Source of the DNA: an uncultured Anaerolineae bacterium
Lineage (GTDB): Bacteria; Chloroflexota; Anaerolineae; Anaerolineales; UBA4823
Assembly: GCA_937129505.1 (NCBI GenBank)
Contig: CAKZNJ010000293.1
Span: 1-8,884 of the forward strand
Length of the DNA stretch: 8,884 bases
Direction: 5' to 3'
The notes under the pieces were generated by a model that was not told where the DNA came from, did not search any database, and saw only the letters and a list, made by a program, of their open reading frames with translations. The first letter of the stretch is position 1; every line of letters starts with the position of its first letter. The translations under genes were made by a program, and so were the position numbers. Shown one piece after another: positions 1-6,597 of the stretch.

Positions 1-183
1 GGTGGAGGCGCACTTTTACAGATGCTGGATAAACGGTTGAGTGAAGAACTACGCATTCGCGCGTGGGTCGCAGATGAACCGATGTCCTGCGTTGCGCGAG
101 GTGCGGGGATCATCCTTGAAGACTTGGATAACCTGAGCCGATTTTTAGTTGGTTTGGAACGAGGAAGTACGAAGCACGAATAA
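1..183 (+). CDS. mreB: Rod shape-determining protein MreB, C-terminal end (partial)
   Basis: Only the last 60 codons are in the window, open at the 5' edge and ending in TAA. MreB is the bacterial actin homologue that forms membrane-bound filaments and directs the elongation complex (MreC, MreD, RodA, PBP2). The fragment begins with GGGALL, the glycine-rich nucleotide-binding loop of the actin fold, and continues with a region ending in the MreB-like VADEPMSCVARGAGIILED stretch, the site of the usual 'DPLTCVAxGTG' signature. The T of GTG is replaced here by A (GAG), a mild deviation. The last residues (LVGLERGSTKHE) are a short polar tail. The stop is 3 bases before the mreC start, so co-transcription is very likely. 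Identity rests on a short stretch but is well supported by the genes that follow. Confidence 0.9.
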   Translation, partial: GGGALLQMLDKRLSEELRIRAWVADEPMSCVARGAGIILEDLDNLSRFLVGLERGSTKHE

Positions 184-186
184 CAA

Positions 187-1032
187 ATGAATACCGCGCC
201 TCGTAACTTGCAAACGATCGTCTTTGTTTTGATCGCGCTAGGCATGATTGCGCTTGCATTGGGTGGATATCTAACTTCCCTCTCGCGACTCCTTTTGAGT
301 CCTCTTATCGAGGTTCAAGCTTGGGTCTATTCCCGTTATCAGGTTGCTCAAGATATCCTGCGAGCACCGCAAGATATGGCGCGTTTACAACAGCGCAACT
401 TAGAACTCGAAGCTCAAGTTTCTCAATTGCAAGCGCAAATCATTGATCTTCAACAACAGCTCACTGAAGCCCGGATCCTTTCTGCTTTGGTGGATTTTGC
501 GCGGGCCAATCCCGAAAATCGTTATCAGGCTGCAGCGGTGATCGGACGCGATCCTAGCCCTTTCTTGCGTTATATCATTATCAATCGCGGTTCAGATGAT
601 AACATCCGGCGCGGGATGCCGGTAGTTACTCAACAAGGGCTGGTGGGTCGGATTGACGCGGTGACCGCGAACGCGGCTAGAGTGCAGTTGATCACCGACT
701 CAGCCGCCGTCGTCAACGCCAAAATCCAACCTTCTGGCGCACAAGCGGTTCTGAAAGGGCAAGTGACGGGGGATTTACTGCTGGATATGATCCCTCAGGG
801 TGTCTCGGTTGAGATCGGTGATTTGGTTCTCACCTCTGGTCTGGGAGGTGGATATCCAGCGAATATTGTCATCGGACAAGTAGCCGGTATCCGCAGCCAA
901 CCCCAGGATATCTTCCAATCTGCAACCGTACAGAGTGTTGTGGATTTCAATCAACTTGAGATTGTCTTGGTCATCGTCAACTTTCGCCCGGTCAATATTG
1001 AACCTCTGCTTCCAGAGGGTAACCTACCCTAG
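187..1032 (+). CDS. mreC: Rod shape-determining protein MreC
   Basis: MreC is a membrane-anchored scaffold whose external part activates PBP2/RodA peptidoglycan synthesis. The 281-residue protein has the family layout: short cytoplasmic N-terminus, one membrane segment at about residues 10-32, a coiled coil at about 62-98 rich in Q, L and E (RLQQRN...LQAQIIDLQQQL), then two beta-barrel subdomains. Recognisable family stretches are AAVIGRDPSPFLRYIIINRG (about 116-135), QQGLVGRIDAV (about 149-159) and VLTSGLGGGYPANIVIGQV (about 214-232). Length is normal. The ATG is 3 bases after the mreB stop; a GAGGAAG at 161-167 inside mreB is rather far for a ribosome site and GAAG at 171-174 is closer, so initiation may depend partly on coupling to mreB translation. 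No odd residues were seen. Confidence 0.95.
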   Translation: MNTAPRNLQTIVFVLIALGMIALALGGYLTSLSRLLLSPLIEVQAWVYSRYQVAQDILRAPQDMARLQQRNLELEAQVSQLQAQIIDLQQQLTEARILSALVDFARANPENRYQAAAVIGRDPSPFLRYIIINRGSDDNIRRGMPVVTQQGLVGRIDAVTANAARVQLITDSAAVVNAKIQPSGAQAVLKGQVTGDLLLDMIPQGVSVEIGDLVLTSGLGGGYPANIVIGQVAGIRSQPQDIFQSATVQSVVDFNQLEIVLVIVNFRPVNIEPLLPEGNLP

Positions 1033-1046
1033 CGAGCGAGTCACCA

Positions 1047-1553
1047 ATGGCAATCATAATGGCGTTTGTCGTTTTTATCCCCTTAGCAATTATACAGATC
1101 GGCGTTTTAGCCAACTTACCTTTGATTCAAGGTTATGCTGACCTGATTTTGTTGGCAATTTTGGCTTGGTCGTTACAACCAGGGGCGCGAACGGCTTGGC
1201 ATTGGGGAGTGCTCGGCGGCATTTTGATGACCCTGATCTCAGCCATGCCCCTTGGCGTTTATCTAATTGCCTATCTCTTGTCAGTAGGGATGGTGCTATT
1301 GGTGCGTAGGATAATCTGGCGGCTACCTTTACTGACAATGCTGGTGATGACAATTTTTGGGACATGGATAACTTATAGCCTTGGTTTTCTTGCCTTGCAA
1401 TTACTAGGTCGAGAGCTATCCTTTCGTTATACCTTTGGAACGATCTTTGTTCCGAGCGTGCTATACAACCTTCTCTTGGCTATTCCAATCTATGCTTTAA
1501 TTGGCGAATTAGCCAAGTGGATTTACCCGGTGGAGCCATTGTATGAATCATAA
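1047..1553 (+). CDS. mreD: Rod shape-determining membrane protein MreD
   Basis: MreD is the small polytopic membrane partner of MreC in the elongation complex; its biochemical role is not well defined. The 168-residue product is almost entirely hydrophobic, with roughly five or six membrane segments (about 3-23, 29-45, 52-87 possibly as two, 93-118 and 134-156) joined by short basic loops, which fits the family in size and topology. MreD proteins are poorly conserved, so the call depends mainly on topology and on position between mreC and the PBP2 gene. The start at 1047 is preceded only by a weak GCGAG; an in-frame ATG four codons later (1059) is possible. Its last 11 bases overlap the start of the PBP2 gene, which implies translational coupling. 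Confidence 0.9.
   Translation: MAIIMAFVVFIPLAIIQIGVLANLPLIQGYADLILLAILAWSLQPGARTAWHWGVLGGILMTLISAMPLGVYLIAYLLSVGMVLLVRRIIWRLPLLTMLVMTIFGTWITYSLGFLALQLLGRELSFRYTFGTIFVPSVLYNLLLAIPIYALIGELAKWIYPVEPLYES
1531..1535 (+). promoter_or_regulatory. Ribosome binding site of the PBP2 gene, inside mreD
   Basis: TGGAG lies 7 bases before the ATG at 1543 and supports the start that overlaps the mreD stop (TAA at 1551-1553). A later in-frame ATG at 1558 (Met6) has no comparable site. The placement inside mreD suggests that the two proteins are made by coupled translation. Confidence 0.6.
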
Positions 1554-3618
1554 CGGTATGCCTGAAAAACATCTCTCGCCGATTCGGTTGACGATTTTCT
1601 TGATTGTGGTTGGGGTGATCTTCTCTCTGTATATCTTCCGCTTGTTTTCGTTGCAAGTTCTACAAGTCGAAGAGTGGGTTGCGCGCGCGGAAGAAAATCG
1701 AGTTGAAACCATTAATATGCCCGCCACGCGAGGGATCATTGTCGATCGCAATGGCATTGTCTTAGCTCGCAATGTCCCATCCTATAATGTGGTCATCACC
1801 GCTGCGAATTTGCCAGATGATCAAGGTGAGGTACAGGAGATCTATCGTGAACTTTCTGCGATAATTGGCGTGCCTGTCAATCTCAACCAGATAACTCCTG
1901 AAAACCCTTACGTCCCTTGTTTTTCCGAACATGGCATCGCGCAAATTGCCGAATATGGGTTATCTTCAACACCCTATCAAGCTGTTCGAGTTCGATGCGA
2001 TGTAGAGGAACAAGTTGCTCGTATTGTTCAGGAGAAAGCGGTTGATTGGCCGGGGGTTGGGATTGAAATTGAACCCATTCGAGATTATCCAACTGGATCA
2101 CTAACCGCCTCTATGATTGGTTTTTTGGGACCCATTCCTGCTAATCAGGAAGAAGAGTTCCGCGCCAAGGGGTTGGTGCCGAATCGCGATAAAGTTGGTT
2201 ATGCAGGCCTCGAATTACAGTTTCAAGATTTGCTTGCCGGGAAGAACGGCTCATGGAAAGTGGAGGTGGATGTAGCGGGCAAAATCATCCGAGGCTTGGA
2301 GCCACCCGTAAACCCTGTGCCCGGGGCGAATTTGCGCCTGACCATCGACACCCGTCTACAACAAGCGATGACTGCCATCCTAATGGGGGAAATTGATTAT
2401 TGGAATCGGCGGTTAAACACGATCCGCTCAACGAGCGGGGTCGTGATCGCAATGAACCCAAAAACGGGTGAAATCTTAGGGATGGTCTCTTATCCCACCT
2501 ACGAGAATAATCGCATGTCGCGCTTCATCCCCGCTTACTACTACAATCAGTTAATCAATGACCCTGCCAACCCTCTGCTAAATCACGCGGTAGGGGATGT
2601 TTTACCCGCTGGCTCCGTTTTTAAGTTGGCTACTGCCGTAGGGGCTTTGAACGAAGGAGTGGTTACCCCTGAACAAGTCCTATCAACGCCGCCCAAAATC
2701 ACCATCACCGAGCGATATTATGCCAATGACCCCGGCCGCGAGCGCGAATTTGTGGATTGGAACAAAGCCGGTTTTGGACAACTAGATTTCTTGGGGGGGA
2801 TTGCGAACTCCAGCAACGTTTATTTCTACAAACTGGGAGGCGGTTATCGCGATGAAGTGCCAGTAGGGTTGGGTATCTGTCGTTTGGGTACCTACGCTCG
2901 TGCGTTAGGGTATGGAGATGCTCCTGGGATTGAATTACCTGATGAAGAGAAGGGTTTGCTTCCTGATCCCAAGTGGAAGCGAATTACGCATGGGGAAGGG
3001 TGGTCAACTGGCGATACGTATATCGCTAGTGTTGGACAGGGGTATGTATTGGCAACCCCGTTGCAGGTCTTAATGTCGGCTGCAACGATTGCCAACGATG
3101 GAAAACTCATGAAGCCAACCCTAATCCGTGAAATCACCGATGCCCAAGGAAATGTTATTCAACCCTTCTCCCCAGTTATGCGATGGGACTTGACCAAAGA
3201 TGCGGTTATTCAGGAATTCTATGACACCACGATTCGCGGTTGTGAACCCATTGAAGGGCGCACAAAGACCGTTCAGCCGTGGGTGATCGAAAAAGTTCAG
3301 GAAGGAATGCGCAGAGCGGTTACATATGGGACACTGGCAAGGGAATTTCGTGAGGTAACCATTCCAGTAGCAGGCAAAACCGGCACTGCAGAATACTGCG
3401 ACCAATATGCCAACGCGAAAAATTTATGTATCCCCGGCAATTGGCCTTCCCATGCTTGGACAGTTGCCTATGCCCCTTACGAAGACCCTGAAATCGCTGT
3501 TGTTGCCTTTGTTTACAATGGTGGTGAAGGTGCATCGGTAGCCGGACCGATCGTGCGGCAAGTTATTGAAGCCTATTTTGGGCTGAAGCGAATTGACGCT
3601 GAACTCGGTTTACCGTAG
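1543..3618 (+). CDS. mrdA: Class B penicillin-binding protein 2, peptidoglycan D,D-transpeptidase of the elongasome
   Basis: This enzyme crosslinks new peptidoglycan outside the membrane during lateral wall growth and works as a pair with RodA. In the 691-residue protein a single membrane anchor at about 14-38 is followed by a PBP dimer/pedestal domain that opens with ATRGIIVDRNGIVLA (61-75), then the transpeptidase domain. All three penicillin-binding motifs are present: SVFK with nucleophile Ser358 (in PAGSVFK), SSN at 423-425, and KTGT at 612-615. Length is normal to slightly long. Six cysteines (126, 152, 446, 567, 619, 629) all lie in the external part, two of them in a segment after KTGT and before HAWTVAYAP, a notable feature for a PBP2. 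The gene overlaps mreD by 11 bases and precedes minC by 47. The mre neighbourhood argues for an elongation PBP2 rather than the division PBP3/FtsI. Confidence 0.95.
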   Translation: MNHNGMPEKHLSPIRLTIFLIVVGVIFSLYIFRLFSLQVLQVEEWVARAEENRVETINMPATRGIIVDRNGIVLARNVPSYNVVITAANLPDDQGEVQEIYRELSAIIGVPVNLNQITPENPYVPCFSEHGIAQIAEYGLSSTPYQAVRVRCDVEEQVARIVQEKAVDWPGVGIEIEPIRDYPTGSLTASMIGFLGPIPANQEEEFRAKGLVPNRDKVGYAGLELQFQDLLAGKNGSWKVEVDVAGKIIRGLEPPVNPVPGANLRLTIDTRLQQAMTAILMGEIDYWNRRLNTIRSTSGVVIAMNPKTGEILGMVSYPTYENNRMSRFIPAYYYNQLINDPANPLLNHAVGDVLPAGSVFKLATAVGALNEGVVTPEQVLSTPPKITITERYYANDPGREREFVDWNKAGFGQLDFLGGIANSSNVYFYKLGGGYRDEVPVGLGICRLGTYARALGYGDAPGIELPDEEKGLLPDPKWKRITHGEGWSTGDTYIASVGQGYVLATPLQVLMSAATIANDGKLMKPTLIREITDAQGNVIQPFSPVMRWDLTKDAVIQEFYDTTIRGCEPIEGRTKTVQPWVIEKVQEGMRRAVTYGTLAREFREVTIPVAGKTGTAEYCDQYANAKNLCIPGNWPSHAWTVAYAPYEDPEIAVVAFVYNGGEGASVAGPIVRQVIEAYFGLKRIDAELGLP

Positions 3619-3625
3619 GTTCGTG

Positions 3626-3631
3626 TATAAT
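3626..3631 (+). promoter_or_regulatory. Possible internal promoter -10 element before the min genes
   Basis: A perfect TATAAT lies in the 47-base gap between the PBP2 gene and minC, the largest gap in the + strand gene run. It would place a transcript start near 3638, about 28 bases before the minC TTG. No good -35 hexamer sits 16-18 bases upstream; a TTGACG at 3593-3598 is 27 bases away, too far. It could allow minCDE-rodA to be transcribed apart from mreBCD-PBP2, but it may be chance in an AT-rich gap. Confidence 0.3.
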
Positions 3632-3665
3632 TTCAATGATAGAGAATGAATAGATTCAAGATTCT

Positions 3666-4373
3666 TTGAAAAACGAACAGATAACAAAACGATTGCTAGA
3701 CAAAATGGTCCAAGTCAAGGGTATCCGCGAAGGTTTGTTGTTCCTTCTCCAAGAAGGGAATTGGGAGCAAAATCGGCGTGCTTTATTTGATCTGGTGGGG
3801 GCAAAGCAAGAATTTTGGCGTGGTGCACGTGTTGCTCTTGATAGCCGCACTGTTGTTATTCGGGAGGAGGAAATCCTTGCCTTGAAGGATGAGCTAAGCC
3901 GGTACAATCTCACCTTGTGGGCATTATTAAGCGAATCGCCATCCACTCAATTGGCGGCGCAAAAATTGGGATTGGCAACCCGCTTGATTCGCGCAGATAA
4001 AGAGGAGACCGAAGCCCTCAGTACTCTTGTACAGGAGGGGGAAGCGGCACTTTTTATTAATAGAACCTTGCGCTCAGGTTATCGGGTTGAATCGGTGGGT
4101 CATGTTGTTGTTTTAGGGGATGTCAATCCTGGAGCAGAAATCGTTGCGGGGGGGACTATTTTGGTGTGGGGACGGCTGCGCGGTCTGGTTCATGCAGGCG
4201 CAGAGGGAGATACCACGGCGGTCGTCTGTGCACTTGATTTGCAACCCACTCAATTGCGAATCGCTGATCAAATCGCTCTTACTCCCCAGCGCAAAGGCAA
4301 ACCACAACCGGAGATGGCACGGTTGAGAGATGGTCAACTGGTCGCTGAACCTTGGAATGCAAAGGATAGATAA
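3666..4373 (+). CDS. minC: Septum site-determining protein MinC (FtsZ assembly inhibitor)
   Basis: MinC blocks FtsZ ring assembly and is carried to the membrane by MinD. The protein is 235 residues from the TTG at 3666, or 222 from the ATG at 3705. Neither start has a clear ribosome site. Homology with known MinC N-domains appears to begin at VQVKGIREGLLFLL (about 15-28), just after Met14, so the later ATG is a real alternative. The N-terminal FtsZ-inhibiting domain covers about 14-105. The C-terminal beta-helix domain covers about 125-205, with the family core GDVNPGAEIVAGGTILVWG (151-169), LRGLVHAG (171-178) and ALDLQP (189-194). The MinD-contact motif, usually RSGQ, is RSGY here (136-139). 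The stop is 9 bases before minD, and the two genes form a clear operon. Confidence 0.93.
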   Translation: MKNEQITKRLLDKMVQVKGIREGLLFLLQEGNWEQNRRALFDLVGAKQEFWRGARVALDSRTVVIREEEILALKDELSRYNLTLWALLSESPSTQLAAQKLGLATRLIRADKEETEALSTLVQEGEAALFINRTLRSGYRVESVGHVVVLGDVNPGAEIVAGGTILVWGRLRGLVHAGAEGDTTAVVCALDLQPTQLRIADQIALTPQRKGKPQPEMARLRDGQLVAEPWNAKDR

Positions 4374-4378
4374 GGAAA
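4372..4378 (+). promoter_or_regulatory. Ribosome binding site of minD
   Basis: AAGGAAA overlaps the minC stop codon and lies 4 bases before the minD ATG at 4383. This site fixes the minD start and places its initiation exactly at minC termination. Confidence 0.6.
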
Positions 4379-4382
4379 CGGT

Positions 4383-5186
4383 ATGCCGGCAAAAGTGATT
4401 ACAATAACGTCAGGTAAAGGAGGGGTGGGTAAGACCACTGCCACCGCCAATATCGCCGCTGCTTTGGCTACTTTGGGTGACAAAGTGGTTTGTATTGATG
4501 CGGATATCGGCCTGCGCAATCTCGATGTCGTATTAGGGTTAGAGAACCGCATTGTCTACGATCTGGTAGATGTTGTGGAAGGTCGTTGTCGATTGCGACA
4601 AGCAATGATTCGCGACAAGCGTCTGCCGGAATTATATTTAATCCCGGCTGCTCAAACCCGTGATAAAAGCGCAGTTTCTCCCAGTGATATGGTGCGCCTT
4701 TGCGATGAATTGCGCCCTGAATATGACTGGGTTTTTATCGATTCGCCAGCCGGAATCGAGCGAGGATTTCGCAATGCGATTGCTCCCGCTGATTTGACCA
4801 TCGTCATCACAAATCCTGAGGTATCTGCTGTTCGCGACGCCGATCGGATTATTGGCCTGATCGAGGCGGAAGAGAAGGGCCCTGCACATTTGATCATCAA
4901 CCGGATCAAACTCGAGATGGTCAAAAAGGGGGATATGCTCTCTGCCGAAGACGTTTTAGAGTTATTAGCTGTAGAATTACTCGGTCTGATCCCAGAAGAT
5001 GAAGTTGTGATCATTAGCACGAATCGAGGAGTCCCTGTCGCTTTAGATGGCAAGAGCCGTGCAGGACAGGCGTTTCGCAACATTGCTAACCGACTACGAG
5101 GCGAAAATGTGCCTTTTATGGAGCTAGAAGAGCAGAGCGGTTTTTTGAGCCAGATTGGTCGCTTATTACGCAAAGGAGGCGGATAA
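4383..5186 (+). CDS. minD: Septum site-determining ATPase MinD
   Basis: MinD is a membrane-cycling ATPase that dimerises with ATP, binds the membrane, recruits MinC and is released by MinE. The 267-residue protein has the deviant Walker A loop GKGGVGKTT (11-19, signature Lys12 and Lys17), the switch I / A' stretch DADIGLRNLD (39-48), and a Walker B region ending WVFIDSPAG (about 116-124). The C-terminus, about FLSQIGRLLRK (254-264), is a short amphipathic helix like the MinD membrane-targeting sequence, so membrane binding should be intact. Length and every visible motif are normal, and the sequence is close to typical MinD (ITSGKGGVGKTT, NRGVPV near 214-219). It lies 9 bases after minC and 1 base before minE. 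Confidence 0.97.
   Translation: MPAKVITITSGKGGVGKTTATANIAAALATLGDKVVCIDADIGLRNLDVVLGLENRIVYDLVDVVEGRCRLRQAMIRDKRLPELYLIPAAQTRDKSAVSPSDMVRLCDELRPEYDWVFIDSPAGIERGFRNAIAPADLTIVITNPEVSAVRDADRIIGLIEAEEKGPAHLIINRIKLEMVKKGDMLSAEDVLELLAVELLGLIPEDEVVIISTNRGVPVALDGKSRAGQAFRNIANRLRGENVPFMELEEQSGFLSQIGRLLRKGGG
5172..5179 (+). promoter_or_regulatory. Ribosome binding site that decides the minE start
   Basis: AAAGGAGG is a near-perfect Shine-Dalgarno sequence within the last codons of minD, 8 bases before the ATG at 5188. The reading frame stays open upstream into minD with an alternative TTG at 5155, but this site and the homology both support the ATG at 5188. Confidence 0.85.
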
Positions 5187-5187
5187 A

Positions 5188-5457
5188 ATGGCTCGGATCA
5201 TCGACCGCATTCTTAACCGCCAGACGAACTCAGCCTATCAGGCCAAGGAGCGAATGAAACTGGTACTGGTACATGATCGTACCAACTTGAGCAGTCAGGT
5301 TCTGGAAAACCTCAAAGATGAAATTATCGGTGTCATCTCTCGGCATGTTGAGATCGATGAAAAAGCAGTGCGAATTGAAATCTCCCAGCAAGGAAGAGAA
5401 CAACGTTTGATTGCCGACATCCCTTTGAGAGCGGCAACACGGCGGCGATTGGGTTAG
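5188..5457 (+). CDS. minE: Cell division topological specificity factor MinE
   Basis: MinE stimulates the MinD ATPase and removes MinD/MinC from the membrane, so that division inhibition is kept away from the division site. With the ATG at 5188 the product is 89 residues, the usual MinE size. It shows an N-terminal amphipathic membrane-binding segment MARIIDRILNRQ (1-12), the MinD-binding anti-MinCD region AKERMKLVLVHDR (19-31), which parallels AKERLQIIVAERR of E. coli, and a C-terminal dimerisation domain (about 36-82) with DEIIGVISRHVEID and alternating beta residues. The tail is strongly basic (RAATRRRLG). The gap to minD is a single base, and rodA follows after 7 bases. Presence of MinE implies a dynamic Min pattern rather than the static DivIVA-anchored type. 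Confidence 0.95.
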   Translation: MARIIDRILNRQTNSAYQAKERMKLVLVHDRTNLSSQVLENLKDEIIGVISRHVEIDEKAVRIEISQQGREQRLIADIPLRAATRRRLG

Positions 5458-5464
5458 TGGCAGT

Positions 5465-6577
5465 ATGCGTGGAATAAATTGGCGTCATTTTGATTTTTGG
5501 CTCTTAGGGGCAGTTGCTGTCCTCACCATCTTTGGTATTACGATGATCCGTTCCGCAATTGCCGGCAATATTGAGTTACAGGAACTTAATTTGGTGCGTC
5601 GGCAACTTATTTTTGCCATCCTTGGCTTTATCGTGATCATTATTACCGCTTCGATTGATTACCGTACATGGTCTACCTTGAACCAGACGATGTACGTGGG
5701 CATGTGGATCCTTTTGGGAGTGCTCTTTGTTACCGGCGCAGTCTTTTTTGGATCAGCGCGCTGGTTTGATACAGGGGTAATTCTAATCCAACCATCGGAG
5801 TTGGCTAAAATTGTGATGATCCTCGTTTTAGCAGATTTCTTCTCCAAAAACCAAAGCCGTCTACATGATCTGCGGGTAGTGCTGCAAAGTTTTATTCTGA
5901 CCCTCGGCATTGTCATTTGGATTCTCTTACAACCCAATCTCAGTACCTCAATCGTGATCTTTGTGCTTTGGTTTGCACTTTTGTTCGTCAGCGGTTTGTC
6001 CCCGAAGCACTTCTTCCTTTTTGCTAGTATTGGTGTTCTGGCTCCAATCGTGAGCTTTCCCTTTTTGGTCGGTTATCAGCAAGATCGAATCATTAATTTC
6101 CTATTTCCCGACCCGGAGGCTCGTCACGGCGAAATCTATAACACCCAGCAGGCGCTCATCTCCATCGGTTCGGGGGGGTGGCTGGGGAAAGGATATGGAC
6201 ATGGCACACAGGTGCAATTGCGTTTCTTGAAGGTTCGCCACTCGGATTTTATCTTTTCAGCCATTGCCGAGGAGTTTGGCTTCATTGGGACGGTGTTGAT
6301 AATGTTGGTGTTACTTTTCATTATTTACCGCTGTATCCGCGTGGCACGTCGTTCTCAGGATACCTTCGGCGGCCTGATTGCTTATGGTGTAGCGACCTTA
6401 ATTGCTTTTCAGGCAATCGTTAATATTGGTGTGAACTTGAATGTCATGCCTGCGACCGGTTTGACCCTTCCCTTTGTTAGTTATGGAGGCAGTTCCCTTT
6501 TGTCGATCTTACTTGGAATTGGGCTTGTGGAAAGTGTTGCGCTACGCCAAAAAGCGCTTGAATTTTCGACATCCTAA
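5465..6577 (+). CDS. rodA: Peptidoglycan glycosyltransferase RodA (SEDS family)
   Basis: RodA polymerises lipid II into glycan strands in the membrane, paired with PBP2. The 370-residue, very hydrophobic protein fits the ten-helix SEDS fold. Visible family landmarks are GSARWFDTG (96-104), IQPSELAKI (108-116), KVRHSDFIFSAIAEEFG (256-272) holding the expected essential Asp261, and VMPATGLTLPFVSYGGSSLL (327-346). The classic QPDLGT motif reads QPNLST at 156-161. The GSARWFDTG loop and the mre/PBP2 context favour RodA over FtsW or SpoVE. The ATG lies 7 bases after minE with only a weak GTGG upstream, so translation is probably coupled. The gene sits three genes away from its partner PBP2, as in the clostridial mre-min operons. 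Confidence 0.93.
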   Translation: MRGINWRHFDFWLLGAVAVLTIFGITMIRSAIAGNIELQELNLVRRQLIFAILGFIVIIITASIDYRTWSTLNQTMYVGMWILLGVLFVTGAVFFGSARWFDTGVILIQPSELAKIVMILVLADFFSKNQSRLHDLRVVLQSFILTLGIVIWILLQPNLSTSIVIFVLWFALLFVSGLSPKHFFLFASIGVLAPIVSFPFLVGYQQDRIINFLFPDPEARHGEIYNTQQALISIGSGGWLGKGYGHGTQVQLRFLKVRHSDFIFSAIAEEFGFIGTVLIMLVLLFIIYRCIRVARRSQDTFGGLIAYGVATLIAFQAIVNIGVNLNVMPATGLTLPFVSYGGSSLLSILLGIGLVESVALRQKALEFSTS

Positions 6578-6597
6578 TCTTATCACATGGAGCGAGA

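Noticed and set aside
1090..1365. Antisense open frame opposite mreD
   Set aside because: It overlaps a membrane-protein gene in the correct operon position and has no features of its own.
3593..3598. TTGACG as a -35 box for a promoter before minC
   Set aside because: It is 27 bases from the TATAAT at 3626, far beyond usable spacing, and the hexamer 17 bases downstream (TAGGTT) is a poor -10.
4652..5173. Open frame of 173 codons on the - strand opposite minD
   Set aside because: It lies entirely inside the well-supported minD, reads as low-complexity Ser/Arg-rich sequence, and has no family resemblance; it is a shadow of codon bias.
5155..5187. Upstream TTG extension of minE by 11 codons
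   Set aside because: It would lie inside minD. The near-perfect ribosome site at 5172-5179, the normal MinE length and the N-terminal homology all point to the ATG at 5188.
5267..5284. Inverted repeat TGGTAC / GTACCA in minE
   Set aside because: Only 6 pairs with a 6-base loop inside a coding region; expected by chance.
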